From Mangrovivirga halotolerans (lineage in GTDB: Bacteria > Bacteroidota > Bacteroidia > Cytophagales > Cyclobacteriaceae), in the NCBI RefSeq assembly GCF_026241165.1, contig NZ_JAPFQN010000004.1:247682-311681 (forward strand): a stretch of 64,000 nucleotides of DNA, written 5' to 3'. Below are positions 27,509-35,952 of this stretch, in pieces. The notes under the pieces are model-generated. The model saw nothing but the letters and a program-made list of their open reading frames with translations, made no database searches and was not told the DNA's origin. Each line of letters begins with the position of its first letter. Position 1 is the first letter of the stretch. A program made the position numbers and the translations under genes.

Positions 27509-28990
27509 CTATTCCCAAACAAATGTTGCTGCCGCACCTGCAGCTAAATTAACGGTAATAGGTTCTGCTGCAACATTAATATTTATTGAATTTTGTGATC
27601 CTGAATCGTTTAATAAGATCACTACAATTTTTCCTTCTGGAGTCTGGTACGCTACGTTGGGGAAATTAGAAGATGTATTAGATTCAATTCTAACAGAACC
27701 CGGCGGGACAAATTTTGACGAATGGCCAATTACATAATACCCTACATTTCTTGAGACTACATTTCCATCAATGGTTACACCGCCCAGGCATTGGGTACAT
27801 CCTCCGGGTGTATGTGGTTGTAATTGGGAATTAGATGATAGGTTCCATTGCAACACATTTTTACACCAATTCCGGGTAGCTCCGATTACTATATTTTTCA
27901 TGTGCCAGGCTAAATCACCTCCAAAATTTCCGGTTGAACTAACCCATTGTTCAGTAAAATATAAGTTTTTGCCAGGGTAGGCATTATGTACCTTACTCAG
28001 GTTATTTATTGAGCCTGCGTACAGGTGAAAAGCCGAACCGTCAATATATTGATTAGCCTCCGAATCATTAAAAATACTAATAGGGTAATTAAAATTATCT
28101 GCATTATGATCCCATACAATTATTTTAGTTTGGATATTTGCAGAAGTAAATGCCGGACCTAGATTGTTTTTTACAAAAGCAGCCATTTCATTTGCTTCCA
28201 TTCTCATACTCGGATTGTTACTATCATGATGAGGCTCATTTTGTACAGATAAGGCATCTATAGTGATTCCTTCAGCTTGATAAGCTTGGATGTATTTCAC
28301 CAGGTAATTCGCATAAACGGGATAATATTCTTGCTTTAAACTACCACCTATTGTGCTATTGCTGGTTTTCATCCAGGATGGTGCAGACCATGGCGAACCC
28401 AGGATTTTAATATTCGGGTTTATAGCTAATATTTCCTTTAAAACAGGAATAAGATTTTTCTGGTCTTTAGTAATAGAAAAATGATCTAAATTCAAATCTT
28501 CTGTTTCTCCAGCTGGAAGATCATCATATGAAAATGGTTCGGCATCTAAATCGGAAGCCCCGACGCTGATTCTTAGATAGCTTATTCCAATACCGTTTGA
28601 ACCAAAGAGTTCATTTAACAAGTCAGCTCTTTGGCTGCTCCCCATGCTATTTAAATGTAGAGCACTTCCTCCTGTTAAAGCAAAACCAAAGCCATCTATT
28701 TCCTGATAAGTAGTTTGATCTGAAACTGAGATCGTAAAATTGTTATTACTTGTCATTGCTGAAAGGCCTCTGGTAGTTAATTCCAATAGGTTTAACTTAT
28801 CAGGGGTGGTGAGATAAAAACTTACGTTTTGGGGTACGTCTTTTTCAATGTGTACTACCTCGACATCCTCATTCTCATTACAACTGCATAGAGTAAATAA
28901 TAGAATAAATACAATTGCTGATAGATCTAGTGTGTGTTTTAATTTTCTCAATATTATTTTTTGGTTTGCATGTTTTACAACGATTTGCAA
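27509..28990 (-). CDS. GH30 family glycoside hydrolase lipoprotein
   Basis: The 493-residue protein has a lipoprotein signal (LLFTLCSC, Cys about residue 37). The catalytic TIM barrel shows IDGFGFALTGGSALHL, the acid/base Glu in SVQNEPHH and the nucleophile Glu in YFTEQWVSS; a small beta-sandwich follows to the end. These are hallmarks of GH30 (glucosylceramidase-like, endo-beta-1,6-glucanase and related enzymes). It probably works at the cell surface on beta-linked glucan. No SusC/SusD neighbours are present, so this is a stand-alone enzyme. Confidence 0.92.
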   Translation of the reverse strand: MQIVVKHANQKIILRKLKHTLDLSAIVFILLFTLCSCNENEDVEVVHIEKDVPQNVSFYLTTPDKLNLLELTTRGLSAMTSNNNFTISVSDQTTYQEIDGFGFALTGGSALHLNSMGSSQRADLLNELFGSNGIGISYLRISVGASDLDAEPFSYDDLPAGETEDLNLDHFSITKDQKNLIPVLKEILAINPNIKILGSPWSAPSWMKTSNSTIGGSLKQEYYPVYANYLVKYIQAYQAEGITIDALSVQNEPHHDSNNPSMRMEANEMAAFVKNNLGPAFTSANIQTKIIVWDHNADNFNYPISIFNDSEANQYIDGSAFHLYAGSINNLSKVHNAYPGKNLYFTEQWVSSTGNFGGDLAWHMKNIVIGATRNWCKNVLQWNLSSNSQLQPHTPGGCTQCLGGVTIDGNVVSRNVGYYVIGHSSKFVPPGSVRIESNTSSNFPNVAYQTPEGKIVVILLNDSGSQNSININVAAEPITVNLAAGAAATFVWE

Positions 28991-29102
28991 TTCGTGATAC
29001 GGTCTCGCTTAATTAAGATCTTCGTTATTGTTTTGGTTAAAATGAATTGCTGAAAAGGCTAAAGTAGCTGTTTCCAGTTTAAATTCAAACTGTGTGTGTT
29101 AT
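28991..29102 (-). repeat. Family E repeat, degraded copy
   Basis: TCTTCGTTATTGTTTTGGTT, GCTGAAAAGGC, TAGCTGTTTCCAG and AAATTCAAACTGTG follow the family E order, but the TTTGTAACC section is missing. It stands between the GH30 start and the truncated gene at 29103. Confidence 0.55.
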
Positions 29103-29546
29103 TCATAACTTAATGTTAACTGAATTTAATTCCATTTGAATTAGCGAGTCAATATTTGTCTTATCAAAATCATCTCTGTTGGTATGATAAAACCTTATAG
29201 AAGTTCCTTCTATTTTATTAGGTTTCATAGTGTATCCAAGCCAATCTTCAGGATTATCCATCTTTATTCTGTATTTATCCTTTAATTTCATGTTAATAAC
29301 TCCATGGTTCAGCCTTGGTGTTAACGATTTATTAAAGGGGAATGAATAGGCTAGTTTTGATTCTTTGAGATTATCGTCGTTTAAGATGAGAACAAAGTAG
29401 TCCTGCTGGTATTCATCTAATTCTAAAATGATTTTCTTATTGATGTGTGAGTAGAATAAAATAGCTGAAATAGCTAAAATCAGTTCAACTGCTGAAAGTA
29501 AAGAGAGGTTAATAGTTGATGCGAAGAACCTGTCAATCGCTATTAT
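29103..29546 (-). pseudogene. 5'-truncated membrane-protein gene ended by a family E repeat
   Basis: A 62-codon ATG frame (29291-29103) is only the end of a longer open frame reaching 29546. That frame encodes a transmembrane helix (LLSAVELILAISAILF) and the segment LDEYQQDYFVLILNDDN, but has no ATG before the in-frame stop at 29547-29549. The break is exactly where the family E repeat at 29533 begins. I read this as a gene that lost its start when the repeat-flanked junction formed. Function is unknown. Confidence 0.65.
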
Positions 29547-29672
29547 TTATATATGCCAATAGATCAGGTTATAAATAACTTCCTATAAATACTATTATAC
29601 CTGCATTTAGCTCAAAATCAAATATTTACCTGTAATTTATGCTGTCTGTAACTTATTGTAATAAATGAGGTT
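29533..29672 (-). repeat. Family E repeat, partial
   Basis: CGCTATTATTTATATATGCC, AGCTCAAAATCAAATATT and TTTATGCTGTCTGTAACTTATTG follow the family E layout with much drift. It overlaps the 5' end of the truncated gene. Confidence 0.55.
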
Positions 29673-29832
29673 TGCAGGCCGTTGTATACACTTACTAAAT
29701 ACCAGGTGGTGAACCAGGATGTGCCTGGATAAAATTAAATTACCAGGATTTAAATCATCTTATCAGTGCTTGATCTGATATATCCTGATTCAGATAAATA
29801 GTATAAAATGAACCTTGTAAAAGAGGTTTCTT
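29673..29832. other. 3' flank of the SEC-C peptidase gene
   Basis: No gene or terminator was recognised. TACCAGGTGGTGAACCAGG and CCTGGATAAA suggest weak repeats of CCAGG but form no convincing stem. Confidence 0.3.
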
Positions 29833-30726
29833 CTAACCAATCATTTGATTGTAATGAACCCGGCCACAGCATTTTTTGAATTTTTTCCCACTATCGCAGG
29901 GGCAGGGACTGTTTCGCCCGATCGCCACTTTACTTTGATCCAGGTTTCTGGATGTCATATCGTGTTTAAATATCTTTTCGAGTTGACTGTAAAGCTCAGG
30001 ATGTTTGCTTTCTAATAATTTTGGTCGCTCGAAGAAGTATTCACAGATAACTGAAAAGAACTCTGCCTGGTTGGTTCCTCCATACGGGTTAATATCGGAA
30101 TTTCCATTATATATTTCTTCAATTTTTTTGTTGATGAGATCGAGCCAGGGAATAATGTATTGTTTTTCAAATATGATATTAGGAACACCGTCAATAACAC
30201 CATCAGCTTTGTCTATCAGGTGGATGAATTCGTGGATAGCCGTATTTTTCTTATCCGTTTCATTTTGGAAGCCACGCCTTAGTGCCTCTTTAGAAAGGAT
30301 CATCTTTCCTTCCATATATCCGTTACCTACCATTCCCAGGATTCTTCTGTCTTCACCAGTGGTTTCGAACTTGTGGTTAAAATGTGAAGGATATAATAAA
30401 ATCTCATTAAGATTCGTGTATTGCCAATCCGGAAATTGAAATATAGGAATAACGGCACTGGAAGCAATTAGTATTTTGTCCAGGGGATCGACCGATGTTT
30501 TAATCCCGGTAATTCGACATGCATCTAAGAATTCCAATATTTTATTCTCAAAACGGCCTTTCTCTTCTTTGGATAAGGAATTGTAAAAAGAAACATGCTG
30601 ATTTAACAGAATTCGCCATTCCGCAGGAAATGTCTTGATCTTCTTACTCTTTTTGTTTTTGGTGAATTGATTGTAAGTATAATACACGAACAGAAGAAGA
30701 ACGCCGAAAGAAACGAAATAAGCCAT
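29833..30726 (-). CDS. MtfA-like (M90) zinc peptidase with SEC-C tail
   Basis: The 297-residue protein has an N-terminal membrane anchor ([17 protein letters not shown]). The catalytic domain has the zinc motif HEFIH ([15 protein letters not shown]) and the downstream [15 protein letters not shown], as in MtfA/glucose-regulated M90 peptidases. The last about 25 residues are a SEC-C metal-binding motif ([19 protein letters not shown]). MtfA of Escherichia coli is a peptidase that affects glucose uptake through Mlc; the partner here is unknown. It is a single gene that lies downstream of a 59-codon ORF and DUF1456. Confidence 0.9.
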   Translation of the reverse strand: MAYFVSFGVLLLFVYYTYNQFTKNKKSKKIKTFPAEWRILLNQHVSFYNSLSKEEKGRFENKILEFLDACRITGIKTSVDPLDKILIASSAVIPIFQFPDWQYTNLNEILLYPSHFNHKFETTGEDRRILGMVGNGYMEGKMILSKEALRRGFQNETDKKNTAIHEFIHLIDKADGVIDGVPNIIFEKQYIIPWLDLINKKIEEIYNGNSDINPYGGTNQAEFFSVICEYFFERPKLLESKHPELYSQLEKIFKHDMTSRNLDQSKVAIGRNSPCPCDSGKKFKKCCGRVHYNQMIG

Positions 30727-30869
30727 GCTACAATAAAGGAAATTTAAATAATAAGGGAGTTTTTAAGATACACCCATCCTTACTGCCGGTTTAAAAAAGA
30801 ATATAAATCGATAGGCTAAGATAATATCAAAAGTTGGTGTATTGGCTACTTGCAATGAACTTTTATATC
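30727..30869. other. Short intergenic region
   Basis: No element was recognised between the SEC-C peptidase start and the small gene at 30870. Confidence 0.4.
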
Positions 30870-31049
30870 CTACACAGCCATTGAATATTCCAGCAAGTTT
30901 TTATTTTTAATCTCATACTTGTAAGGATTCTCAGAGTCCATTTCACCATTATGGTATATAAGAAATTCAAAAAAAACCTGATCAAAATTCACTGTCTTAT
31001 TAGCTTCAATTGTATAAAGAAATTGGCGAATCATAGTCTCCTTATCCAT
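30870..31049 (-). CDS. Small hypothetical protein, 59 residues
   Basis: This is a complete ATG-to-TAG frame (MDKETMIRQFLYTIEANK...) with codon use like its neighbours and no overlap with another gene. It contains the aromatic stretch FFEFLIYHNGEMDSE. It lies 33 bp after the stop of the DUF1456 gene, and they may share a transcript. No family was recognised, and it is short enough that translation is not certain. Confidence 0.55.
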   Translation of the reverse strand: MDKETMIRQFLYTIEANKTVNFDQVFFEFLIYHNGEMDSENPYKYEIKNKNLLEYSMAV

Positions 31050-31082
31050 TTTTAATGTGAAAATACGCCTGGCTATTATGAT

Positions 31083-31541
31083 TTATGTTCTATATTTTAG
31101 TTGGAGTCCTTTCAGGAACTTTCGTAAAACCTGGTCACCGCATTGTTTGTATTGTCCCTGGCCGGGCTTACGAAAAAAGGCACTCAGTTCATGCTTGCCG
31201 ATCGAGAAGTTTGCCAGATTTAATATATCCAGCATATCGGTATCTTTTAAATTAAGGGCAATTCTTAATTTTCGAAGTATTTGATTATTGTTCAGGAATT
31301 CCTCTGCTTCACGTTGTGGGCCTTCTTTAACTCCTCGTTTTAAATTGATCAGTCCATTAAGGAAAAGAGCTAATTCCTTATCTTTCATTGGCTGAAAAAA
31401 TTCTTCTTCTTCTTTTAGCAACCAGTCAACTACTTGAGAACGATTTACAGAATGCTGAGCAAGTTGAAAAATTTCAATAACCTGCTGATCACTCAGGTCT
31501 AATGTGTAACGTAGTCGACGTAAAATATCATTATTTGTCAT
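31083..31541 (-). CDS. DUF1456 (YehS-family) protein
   Basis: The 152-residue protein has two tandem copies of the DUF1456 unit: NNDILRRLRYTLDLSDQQ at the start and NNQILRRKL-like NNNQILRKLRIALNLKD in the middle. Each unit is followed by a helix and the pattern F..LI.LKRG or FLKGLQLK. Length and repeat arrangement match YehS of Escherichia coli. The family is widespread and helical, and its function is unassigned. Confidence 0.92.
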   Translation of the reverse strand: MTNNDILRRLRYTLDLSDQQVIEIFQLAQHSVNRSQVVDWLLKEEEEFFQPMKDKELALFLNGLINLKRGVKEGPQREAEEFLNNNQILRKLRIALNLKDTDMLDILNLANFSIGKHELSAFFRKPGQGQYKQCGDQVLRKFLKGLQLKYRT

Positions 31542-31653
31542 CCTGCAATTTATTGAACAACAGGGGTAAATTAAACAGAACTACTTTAATCTTTTGATGT
31601 TATTCCTTTTGGTGCCGGTAGTTAAATAATTCTCGTAATTTTTAAATATTTAA

Positions 31654-31935
31654 CTATCTGAACTGTTTTGGTATCAAGTTTTTACTTGCATTTTCTGCTA
31701 TTTCTAAATTCCTTTTTCGTCTGGTTACTTTTCTTTTAGCAGAAATGACCCAGTACAATAATATTTTCTTAGTGGACTTACTTAGGCCGTTAAAGTAATC
31801 AAATGAGCCCTGGGAATTCGCAAAATCATCGTTTAAGTTTTCTGGAATTACAAGCTCTTCAACTTCATCCAAAATAGACCAGGAGCCATTTTCTCCAGTC
31901 TTTATTGTCATTGGGACAGAATTCTTCAGCATCAT
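31654..31935 (-). CDS. YdeI/OmpD-associated family protein, short form
   Basis: The 93 residues match only the C-terminal part of YdeI-type proteins: VIPENLNDDFANSQGSFDYF and LSKSTKKILLYWVISAKRK are the diagnostic pattern. Typical members are about 190 residues and have an N-terminal DUF1905-like or YdeI domain that is absent here. The frame starts cleanly, so it may be a natural short protein, but truncation of a longer gene is also possible. It is followed upstream by an attC-like site. Confidence 0.7.
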   Translation of the reverse strand: MMLKNSVPMTIKTGENGSWSILDEVEELVIPENLNDDFANSQGSFDYFNGLSKSTKKILLYWVISAKRKVTRRKRNLEIAENASKNLIPKQFR

Positions 31936-31958
31936 TCATGTTGTTGGCTTTAATTAAT

Positions 31959-32029
31959 TGGTTACGTTCAAGGCTAAAAAGCGTTGCTGTCCCGAAGGGC
32001 AGCTATGATTTTTTAGCCATTGTTGTAAG
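31959..32029 (-). repeat. attC-like cassette site, 71 bp, well preserved
   Basis: The arms GTTACGTTCAAGGCTAAAAA and TTTTTTAGCCATTGTTGTAA pair with a bulge, enclosing the stem GCTGTCC / GGGCAGC. The site lies between the YdeI-like gene start and the stop of the DUF6985-like gene. Size, arm asymmetry and position match integron attC sites. Confidence 0.75.
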
Positions 32030-32036
32030 CCGTTTT

Positions 32037-32588
32037 TTATTCTTCAAATTTTGCTAATAGTTCGTCTTCACTATCTGGAATATTATAAGCATCAGCCTTA
32101 GTCAAGTGACCATCTTGGTCGCTAACTCTCGTCAATGCTTTTCCTTTCTTAAATACTAATTGCAAACCATGTTCTTTCTCCCATTTACATTCACAAGTCA
32201 TATTAATGAATATATCAGGCTCATTGTACGGTCGTCTTGTTATGATGATTTGGCTTGGAGAAATGAATTTCCAAATTTCTGATTTATCAATCCCTTTCAT
32301 TTCATCAGGGATATCCTCTTCACCTACCATTGAGCAGAAGTCTCGAAAGTGGTCATAAATCAGTCCACTAATCTGATTTTTATAATCATCTCCTAATTTG
32401 AGAAAGTTACTTAGTGCAGAGTCCGCCTCTTCAATAAAGGATTCATCTTGTTCAGGTTCAAAATCCATGAATACCACATTAAGCTCTGCACCAATCAATG
32501 GGATTCTAATTGGTTTGCTGTTCCACCAATCGTCAAATCTAGCGTCTTGTGTTACCTCTCCTAATATTTTCGAACGAACTATTTTCAT
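32037..32588 (-). CDS. DUF6985-like protein
   Basis: This 183-residue soluble protein has the conserved-looking core FIEEADSALSNFLKLG, DKSEIWKFISPSQIIITRR, MTCECKWEKEHGLQLVFKKG and VSDQDGHLTKADAYN. This pattern (CEC.WE.EHGLQ...DGHLT..DAY) matches small proteins annotated as DUF6985, many of which lie in variable toxin/immunity contexts. I cannot confirm the assignment without a search. It is a single gene flanked on both sides by attC-like sites, hence a good cassette candidate. Confidence 0.8.
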   Translation of the reverse strand: MKIVRSKILGEVTQDARFDDWWNSKPIRIPLIGAELNVVFMDFEPEQDESFIEEADSALSNFLKLGDDYKNQISGLIYDHFRDFCSMVGEEDIPDEMKGIDKSEIWKFISPSQIIITRRPYNEPDIFINMTCECKWEKEHGLQLVFKKGKALTRVSDQDGHLTKADAYNIPDSEDELLAKFEE

Positions 32589-32600
32589 TTTTTTATCTAT

Positions 32601-32730
32601 GGCTTACGGTTTGCATATGGCTTGTGGCGGTTTCGAAGCACTTTTCTATCCACCGAAACCAAACCTGGCAACTGTGCGAATACCTTGCTGGCACCCGTTC
32701 ATCCGCCAAAAGCTATATGCTTTGTTGGCA
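32601..32730 (-). repeat. attC-like cassette site, 130 bp
   Basis: The outer arms CTTACGGTTTGCATATGGCTT and AAAGCTATATGCTTTGTTGG pair with a shift, and GGCGG pairs with CCGCC further in. The site ends in GTTGGCA directly before the stop of the outer-membrane-like gene, so it lies between two minus-strand genes as the cassette model requires. Confidence 0.72.
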
Positions 32731-33345
32731 TTATTTATTTATTTTAATTCCTATTATAATTCCTAGTTTTAAAATTGGCGTAATTGTCTTTCCTTCCTTA
32801 TCTCTTATGTTTATTAGTCTGAAAACTGGGTCAAAATCATCCACAGGTCTTTCTCTTTCAAAATGTTCTGTGTTTTTAAACCTTAATCCAACGCCTCCGA
32901 AAAAATCAAGATAAAACCGTTGAATATCGATTCGATACCCAATTTTTGTATTTATGTCAAATCTTGATTTCTCAATTTGATAGTCGTCAAGATATGTGGA
33001 GTAAATTTGGGATGTATCGTTATCTAATTCAAAGCTGTTCGATGTTTCATAGTTGATTTTTGAATACTCTAGATTAAGCGCGTAGTAAAAGGAATTTGAT
33101 TTATGCAACTTATATTCTGTCCCAATAGAGAAGCCATTACTTTCTTCTTCAAACATGAAATTGTATAGGAAATAGCCACCTGTTAGAGAAATACTGTTTT
33201 TCTCCTTTTTTAATTCAACCCCAAGGTTAGCCTGAGGGTGAGACAAATCAACATTTCTAAATGCATTTGTGAAAAGTCGAACTTCTTGAGACAATAGAAT
33301 TGTAGAAGGTAAAAAGCAAATTATCAGAAGAATTAGTTTTTTCAT
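32731..33345 (-). CDS. Putative outer-membrane beta-barrel protein
   Basis: The 204-residue protein has a signal peptide (MKKLILLIICFLPSTILLSQ). The mature part has alternating hydrophobic/polar strands with aromatic girdle residues (FSIGTEYKLHKSNSFYYALN, SRFDINTKIGYRIDIQRFYL), typical of small Bacteroidota outer-membrane barrels. Function is unknown. It is bounded by an attC-like site on its 3' side and a family E hairpin on its 5' side. Confidence 0.75.
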   Translation of the reverse strand: MKKLILLIICFLPSTILLSQEVRLFTNAFRNVDLSHPQANLGVELKKEKNSISLTGGYFLYNFMFEEESNGFSIGTEYKLHKSNSFYYALNLEYSKINYETSNSFELDNDTSQIYSTYLDDYQIEKSRFDINTKIGYRIDIQRFYLDFFGGVGLRFKNTEHFERERPVDDFDPVFRLINIRDKEGKTITPILKLGIIIGIKINK

Positions 33346-33357
33346 TTTTTAATTAAT

Positions 33358-33705
33358 GCCAACGATTGTATATGAGCCACTCTGTGGCTCTTATTCTATA
33401 TATAGTTATCGTTTTGATTTTGTTAATAAATCCTTTTCGCTGACCAAAATAGCCGTTTCCTCTTCAAATTCAAACTTTATTACTATTAAATACCCGTTAT
33501 TAACGGTTGTAACCGACTGAAATCTAATAAGTTTGTAGCCGTCTGTAATAGATAGAATGACTTTATTAATTCTAGTTAATGATGGGGTCTTCAACAGAAA
33601 AATTTTTATAAAAACTAATGATATAGATACAAGAAAAATATCGAGCCATATGTGGCCATGGAGCTTAACTTGCCAATTGCCCATAAGTATATGCTTGCGC
33701 GAGTG
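33358..33705 (-). repeat. Family E repeat, full copy with best-preserved hairpin
   Basis: AACGATTGTATATGAGCCAC pairs with GTGGCTC...TATATAGTTATCGTT (33361-33413), leaving extrahelical bases only on one arm, as in attC sites. TTAACGGTTGTAACCG and GTTTGTAGCCG follow at about 33500-33540. The tail GCTTGCGCGAGTGGGG at 33693-33708 closes the copy. It is close to the 52115 and 59251 copies. Confidence 0.78.
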
Positions 33706-33747
33706 GGGAATAAGCCTCAAATGAATAAGGGCATATGATGTCTTTAA

Positions 33748-33783
33748 ATAAAGAAAGCTGCCATTCAGCAGCTTTCTCTTTTA
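33748..33783 (-). terminator. Intrinsic terminator after the second DUF285 gene
   Basis: GAAAGCTGC pairs with GCAGCTTTC around six bases, and the minus-strand side ends in TTTATTTAAA. It lies about 30 bp past the stop codon. Confidence 0.75.
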
Positions 33784-33811
33784 AGTTTTTATAAATTGAA
33801 AACCCTATAGT

Positions 33812-35170
33812 TTATTGGGCACAGGTTAGAGCTGGTTTTGGCAAGGTCCAGCTTGAAGCATTTCTGGCAAACCTTATACAAGTTGTTACCTGGTCTACAT
33901 CCCAGCCAGATAAATCCTGATTAAATCCTGTTGCATAATCAAACATCTCTTCCATGTTTGTCACCTTACTAACATTCCATGATGAAATATCCTGGTTAAA
34001 TGCCTTAGTATAAGCGAACATAAGTCCCATGTACGTCACATTACTCACGTCCCATGAAGAAATATCCTGATTGAATGAATCTGCCTCATAAAATAATCCT
34101 CCAAGGCTTGTTACGTTACTGATGTCCCATGATGAAAGGTCCTGATTAAACGCGTCAGCATCAGCAAACATATATTCCAGGCTGGTTACTTTACTTATAT
34201 CCCATGAAGAAATATCCTGATTAAATGCTGTAGCCTGCTTAAACATATTTTTCATTGTTGTTACGTTACTTACGTTCCAGCCTGAGATATCCTGATTGAA
34301 AGTAGTTGCCTTTAAAAACATGTTTGACATGTCTGTTACATTACTCACATCCCAGGAAGATATATCCTGATTAAATGCTGCAGCATAAGCAAACATGTAT
34401 ATCATGTTGGTCGCTTTACTTACGTTCCAGCCTGAGATATCCTGATTGAAGCTTTCTGCTTTGTTAAACATTTGTTTCAAGCCGGTTACATTATGTATAT
34501 CCCAGTTTGATATGTCCTGGTTAAAAGAGCGAGCCAGGCGGAACATATAATTCATTCCGGTTACTCTGTTTACTTCCCATGCGGAAATGTCCTGGTTGAA
34601 TGAGGTAGCCCCATCAAACATGAAATTCATGTTGGTAACATTGCTTACATCCCATGTAGAAATATCCTGATTGAAGGATTCATTACCTTTAAATAAGTTT
34701 TCCATGCTTGTCACGTATGTGGTAATGACATGGGTGACATCTTCATTGTTTGCTACCATCTGAAAGAGTCTATCGTTATCAACAATTTCATACAGTTCGC
34801 CATTATAGGTGTATTTTTTTCCTACTTCAGCTTCAGGAATACAAAATAGAGTTACACCATTTACTGCTAATTGAATAGTATCCACCTGATCTTCAAAAGT
34901 TGCTTTGAGGTTGATGTCCTTATTGATAGTCAGTGTTAGAGGATTGTTGGTTGAAGTAATATCTCCCGTCCAGCCCTTAAAAATAAATCCGGCATCAGGA
35001 GTAGCGGTTATTGTAACAGTTTCACCGGCTACCACTTTTTTTGAAGAAGGGGTGACTGTACCGGATCCTTCTACCTGGGTTGACAGCAGATAAGAAGTGA
35101 TCACTTCTTCGTTATCACAGCCTGTTAATCCTGCTAATACGATAAATAAAAAAATACAATACTTTTTCAT
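33812..35170 (-). CDS. BspA/DUF285-type surface lipoprotein, 11 repeats
   Basis: The 452-residue protein has a lipobox (LAGLTGC) and one List-type surface repeat (VEGSGTVTPSSKKVVAGET). Eleven 25-residue DUF285 units follow, such as FNQDISSWDVSNVTDMSNMF. The C-terminal motif WTLPKPALTCAQ is shared with the homologue at 11918-13657 (WTLPKPNLSCDY). It is likely an adhesin or binding protein. The units are nearly identical in DNA, so slip or recombination could change their number. Confidence 0.92.
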   Translation of the reverse strand: MKKYCIFLFIVLAGLTGCDNEEVITSYLLSTQVEGSGTVTPSSKKVVAGETVTITATPDAGFIFKGWTGDITSTNNPLTLTINKDINLKATFEDQVDTIQLAVNGVTLFCIPEAEVGKKYTYNGELYEIVDNDRLFQMVANNEDVTHVITTYVTSMENLFKGNESFNQDISTWDVSNVTNMNFMFDGATSFNQDISAWEVNRVTGMNYMFRLARSFNQDISNWDIHNVTGLKQMFNKAESFNQDISGWNVSKATNMIYMFAYAAAFNQDISSWDVSNVTDMSNMFLKATTFNQDISGWNVSNVTTMKNMFKQATAFNQDISSWDISKVTSLEYMFADADAFNQDLSSWDISNVTSLGGLFYEADSFNQDISSWDVSNVTYMGLMFAYTKAFNQDISSWNVSKVTNMEEMFDYATGFNQDLSGWDVDQVTTCIRFARNASSWTLPKPALTCAQ

Positions 35171-35409
35171 TGAATTTGATTTTGTGGTTTTGATTTATAA
35201 ATGTGATTTCCCTATGGAAGGGAATAGTTGAAAGTTCTTTTCCGCGTAAAAAATCTGGTAATTAAATGTTGCTGATATTAGATGGTTGATTAAGTGTTTA
35301 GTCCCTAAATGAGTTGAAAGATTAAGAAAAGCCAAATGTAATAATATTTCAGAGAAAGATAAATGATTGATTATTTCATTTTATTTATATCAAATTGTAT
35401 AACCCTGTT
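35171..35409. other. Intergenic region upstream of the DUF285 gene
   Basis: No gene or named element was seen. It lies between two minus-strand genes and must contain the promoter of the DUF285 gene. Confidence 0.3.
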
Positions 35410-35820
35410 TCAGGACAAGACACTCTTTGAAATCCTGATCTCAAAAATTGAAAGTGCAATTACAATCAATACTTCACTGAGAATATATGCCCATCCAAAA
35501 AGAGTTATGGTATTTTGATGATATATCGCCATTCCGACAGACAGGCAACAATAAAGAAGATTCATAATAGCTATTCCCTTTAAGAGTGTTGCTGCTTTGC
35601 CTATATCTTTTCTGAAGGATATGATATCATAAACAGCAAAAAACACCGGTATGGCTGCGAGGAAATAGAGTGTTGAGGCTGGAATACCAAAAATATTCTC
35701 GAATCGGATCAATACTACCCCCAATAAAAATGCTGAAAGAATTGCTCCTGAACCATCGATTAAAAATAATTGCTTTGGTTTCGCTTCAATTTTATTTATC
35801 AACTGATTTATCATGAACAT
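35410..35820 (-). CDS. Small four-helix membrane protein
   Basis: The 136-residue protein has four predicted transmembrane helices, at about residues 20-42, 46-65, 78-100 and 106-128. The loops are short and charged. I see no family signature beyond similarity in layout to small SPW-like or unknown four-helix proteins. It is a single gene with an imperfect inverted repeat at its 5' side. Confidence 0.75.
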   Translation of the reverse strand: MFMINQLINKIEAKPKQLFLIDGSGAILSAFLLGVVLIRFENIFGIPASTLYFLAAIPVFFAVYDIISFRKDIGKAATLLKGIAIMNLLYCCLSVGMAIYHQNTITLFGWAYILSEVLIVIALSIFEIRISKSVLS

Positions 35821-35861
35821 AATATTCTATGTGACAATCTTAAATGACTATCACAAAATAA

Positions 35862-35934
35862 AAAGGGTATTTTAGTAATACTAACAAAATATTCTTACTG
35901 AATATAATCTTGTAGTACTTCTAAAATACCCTTT
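35862..35934. repeat. Inverted repeat with 21-nt arms
   Basis: AAAGGGTATTTTAG.A.TACT and its complement AGTA..TCTAAAATACCCTTT pair with about two mismatches around a loop of about 31 bases. On the minus strand it lies just after the stop of the beta-helix lipoprotein. It could be that gene's terminator, although the arms are long and AT-rich for one. Confidence 0.6.
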
Positions 35935-35952
35935 AGCTAGTCAGTCTATTTT

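Noticed and set aside
33406..33720. 104-codon minus-strand open frame upstream of the second DUF285 gene
   Set aside because: It reads through the family E repeat and its flank; the peptide comes from repeat DNA, with no signal or family.
33812..35170. Regular 75-bp DNA periodicity that could suggest a CRISPR array
   Set aside because: The period is that of 25-residue DUF285 units in an open coding frame; there are no constant repeats with unique spacers.
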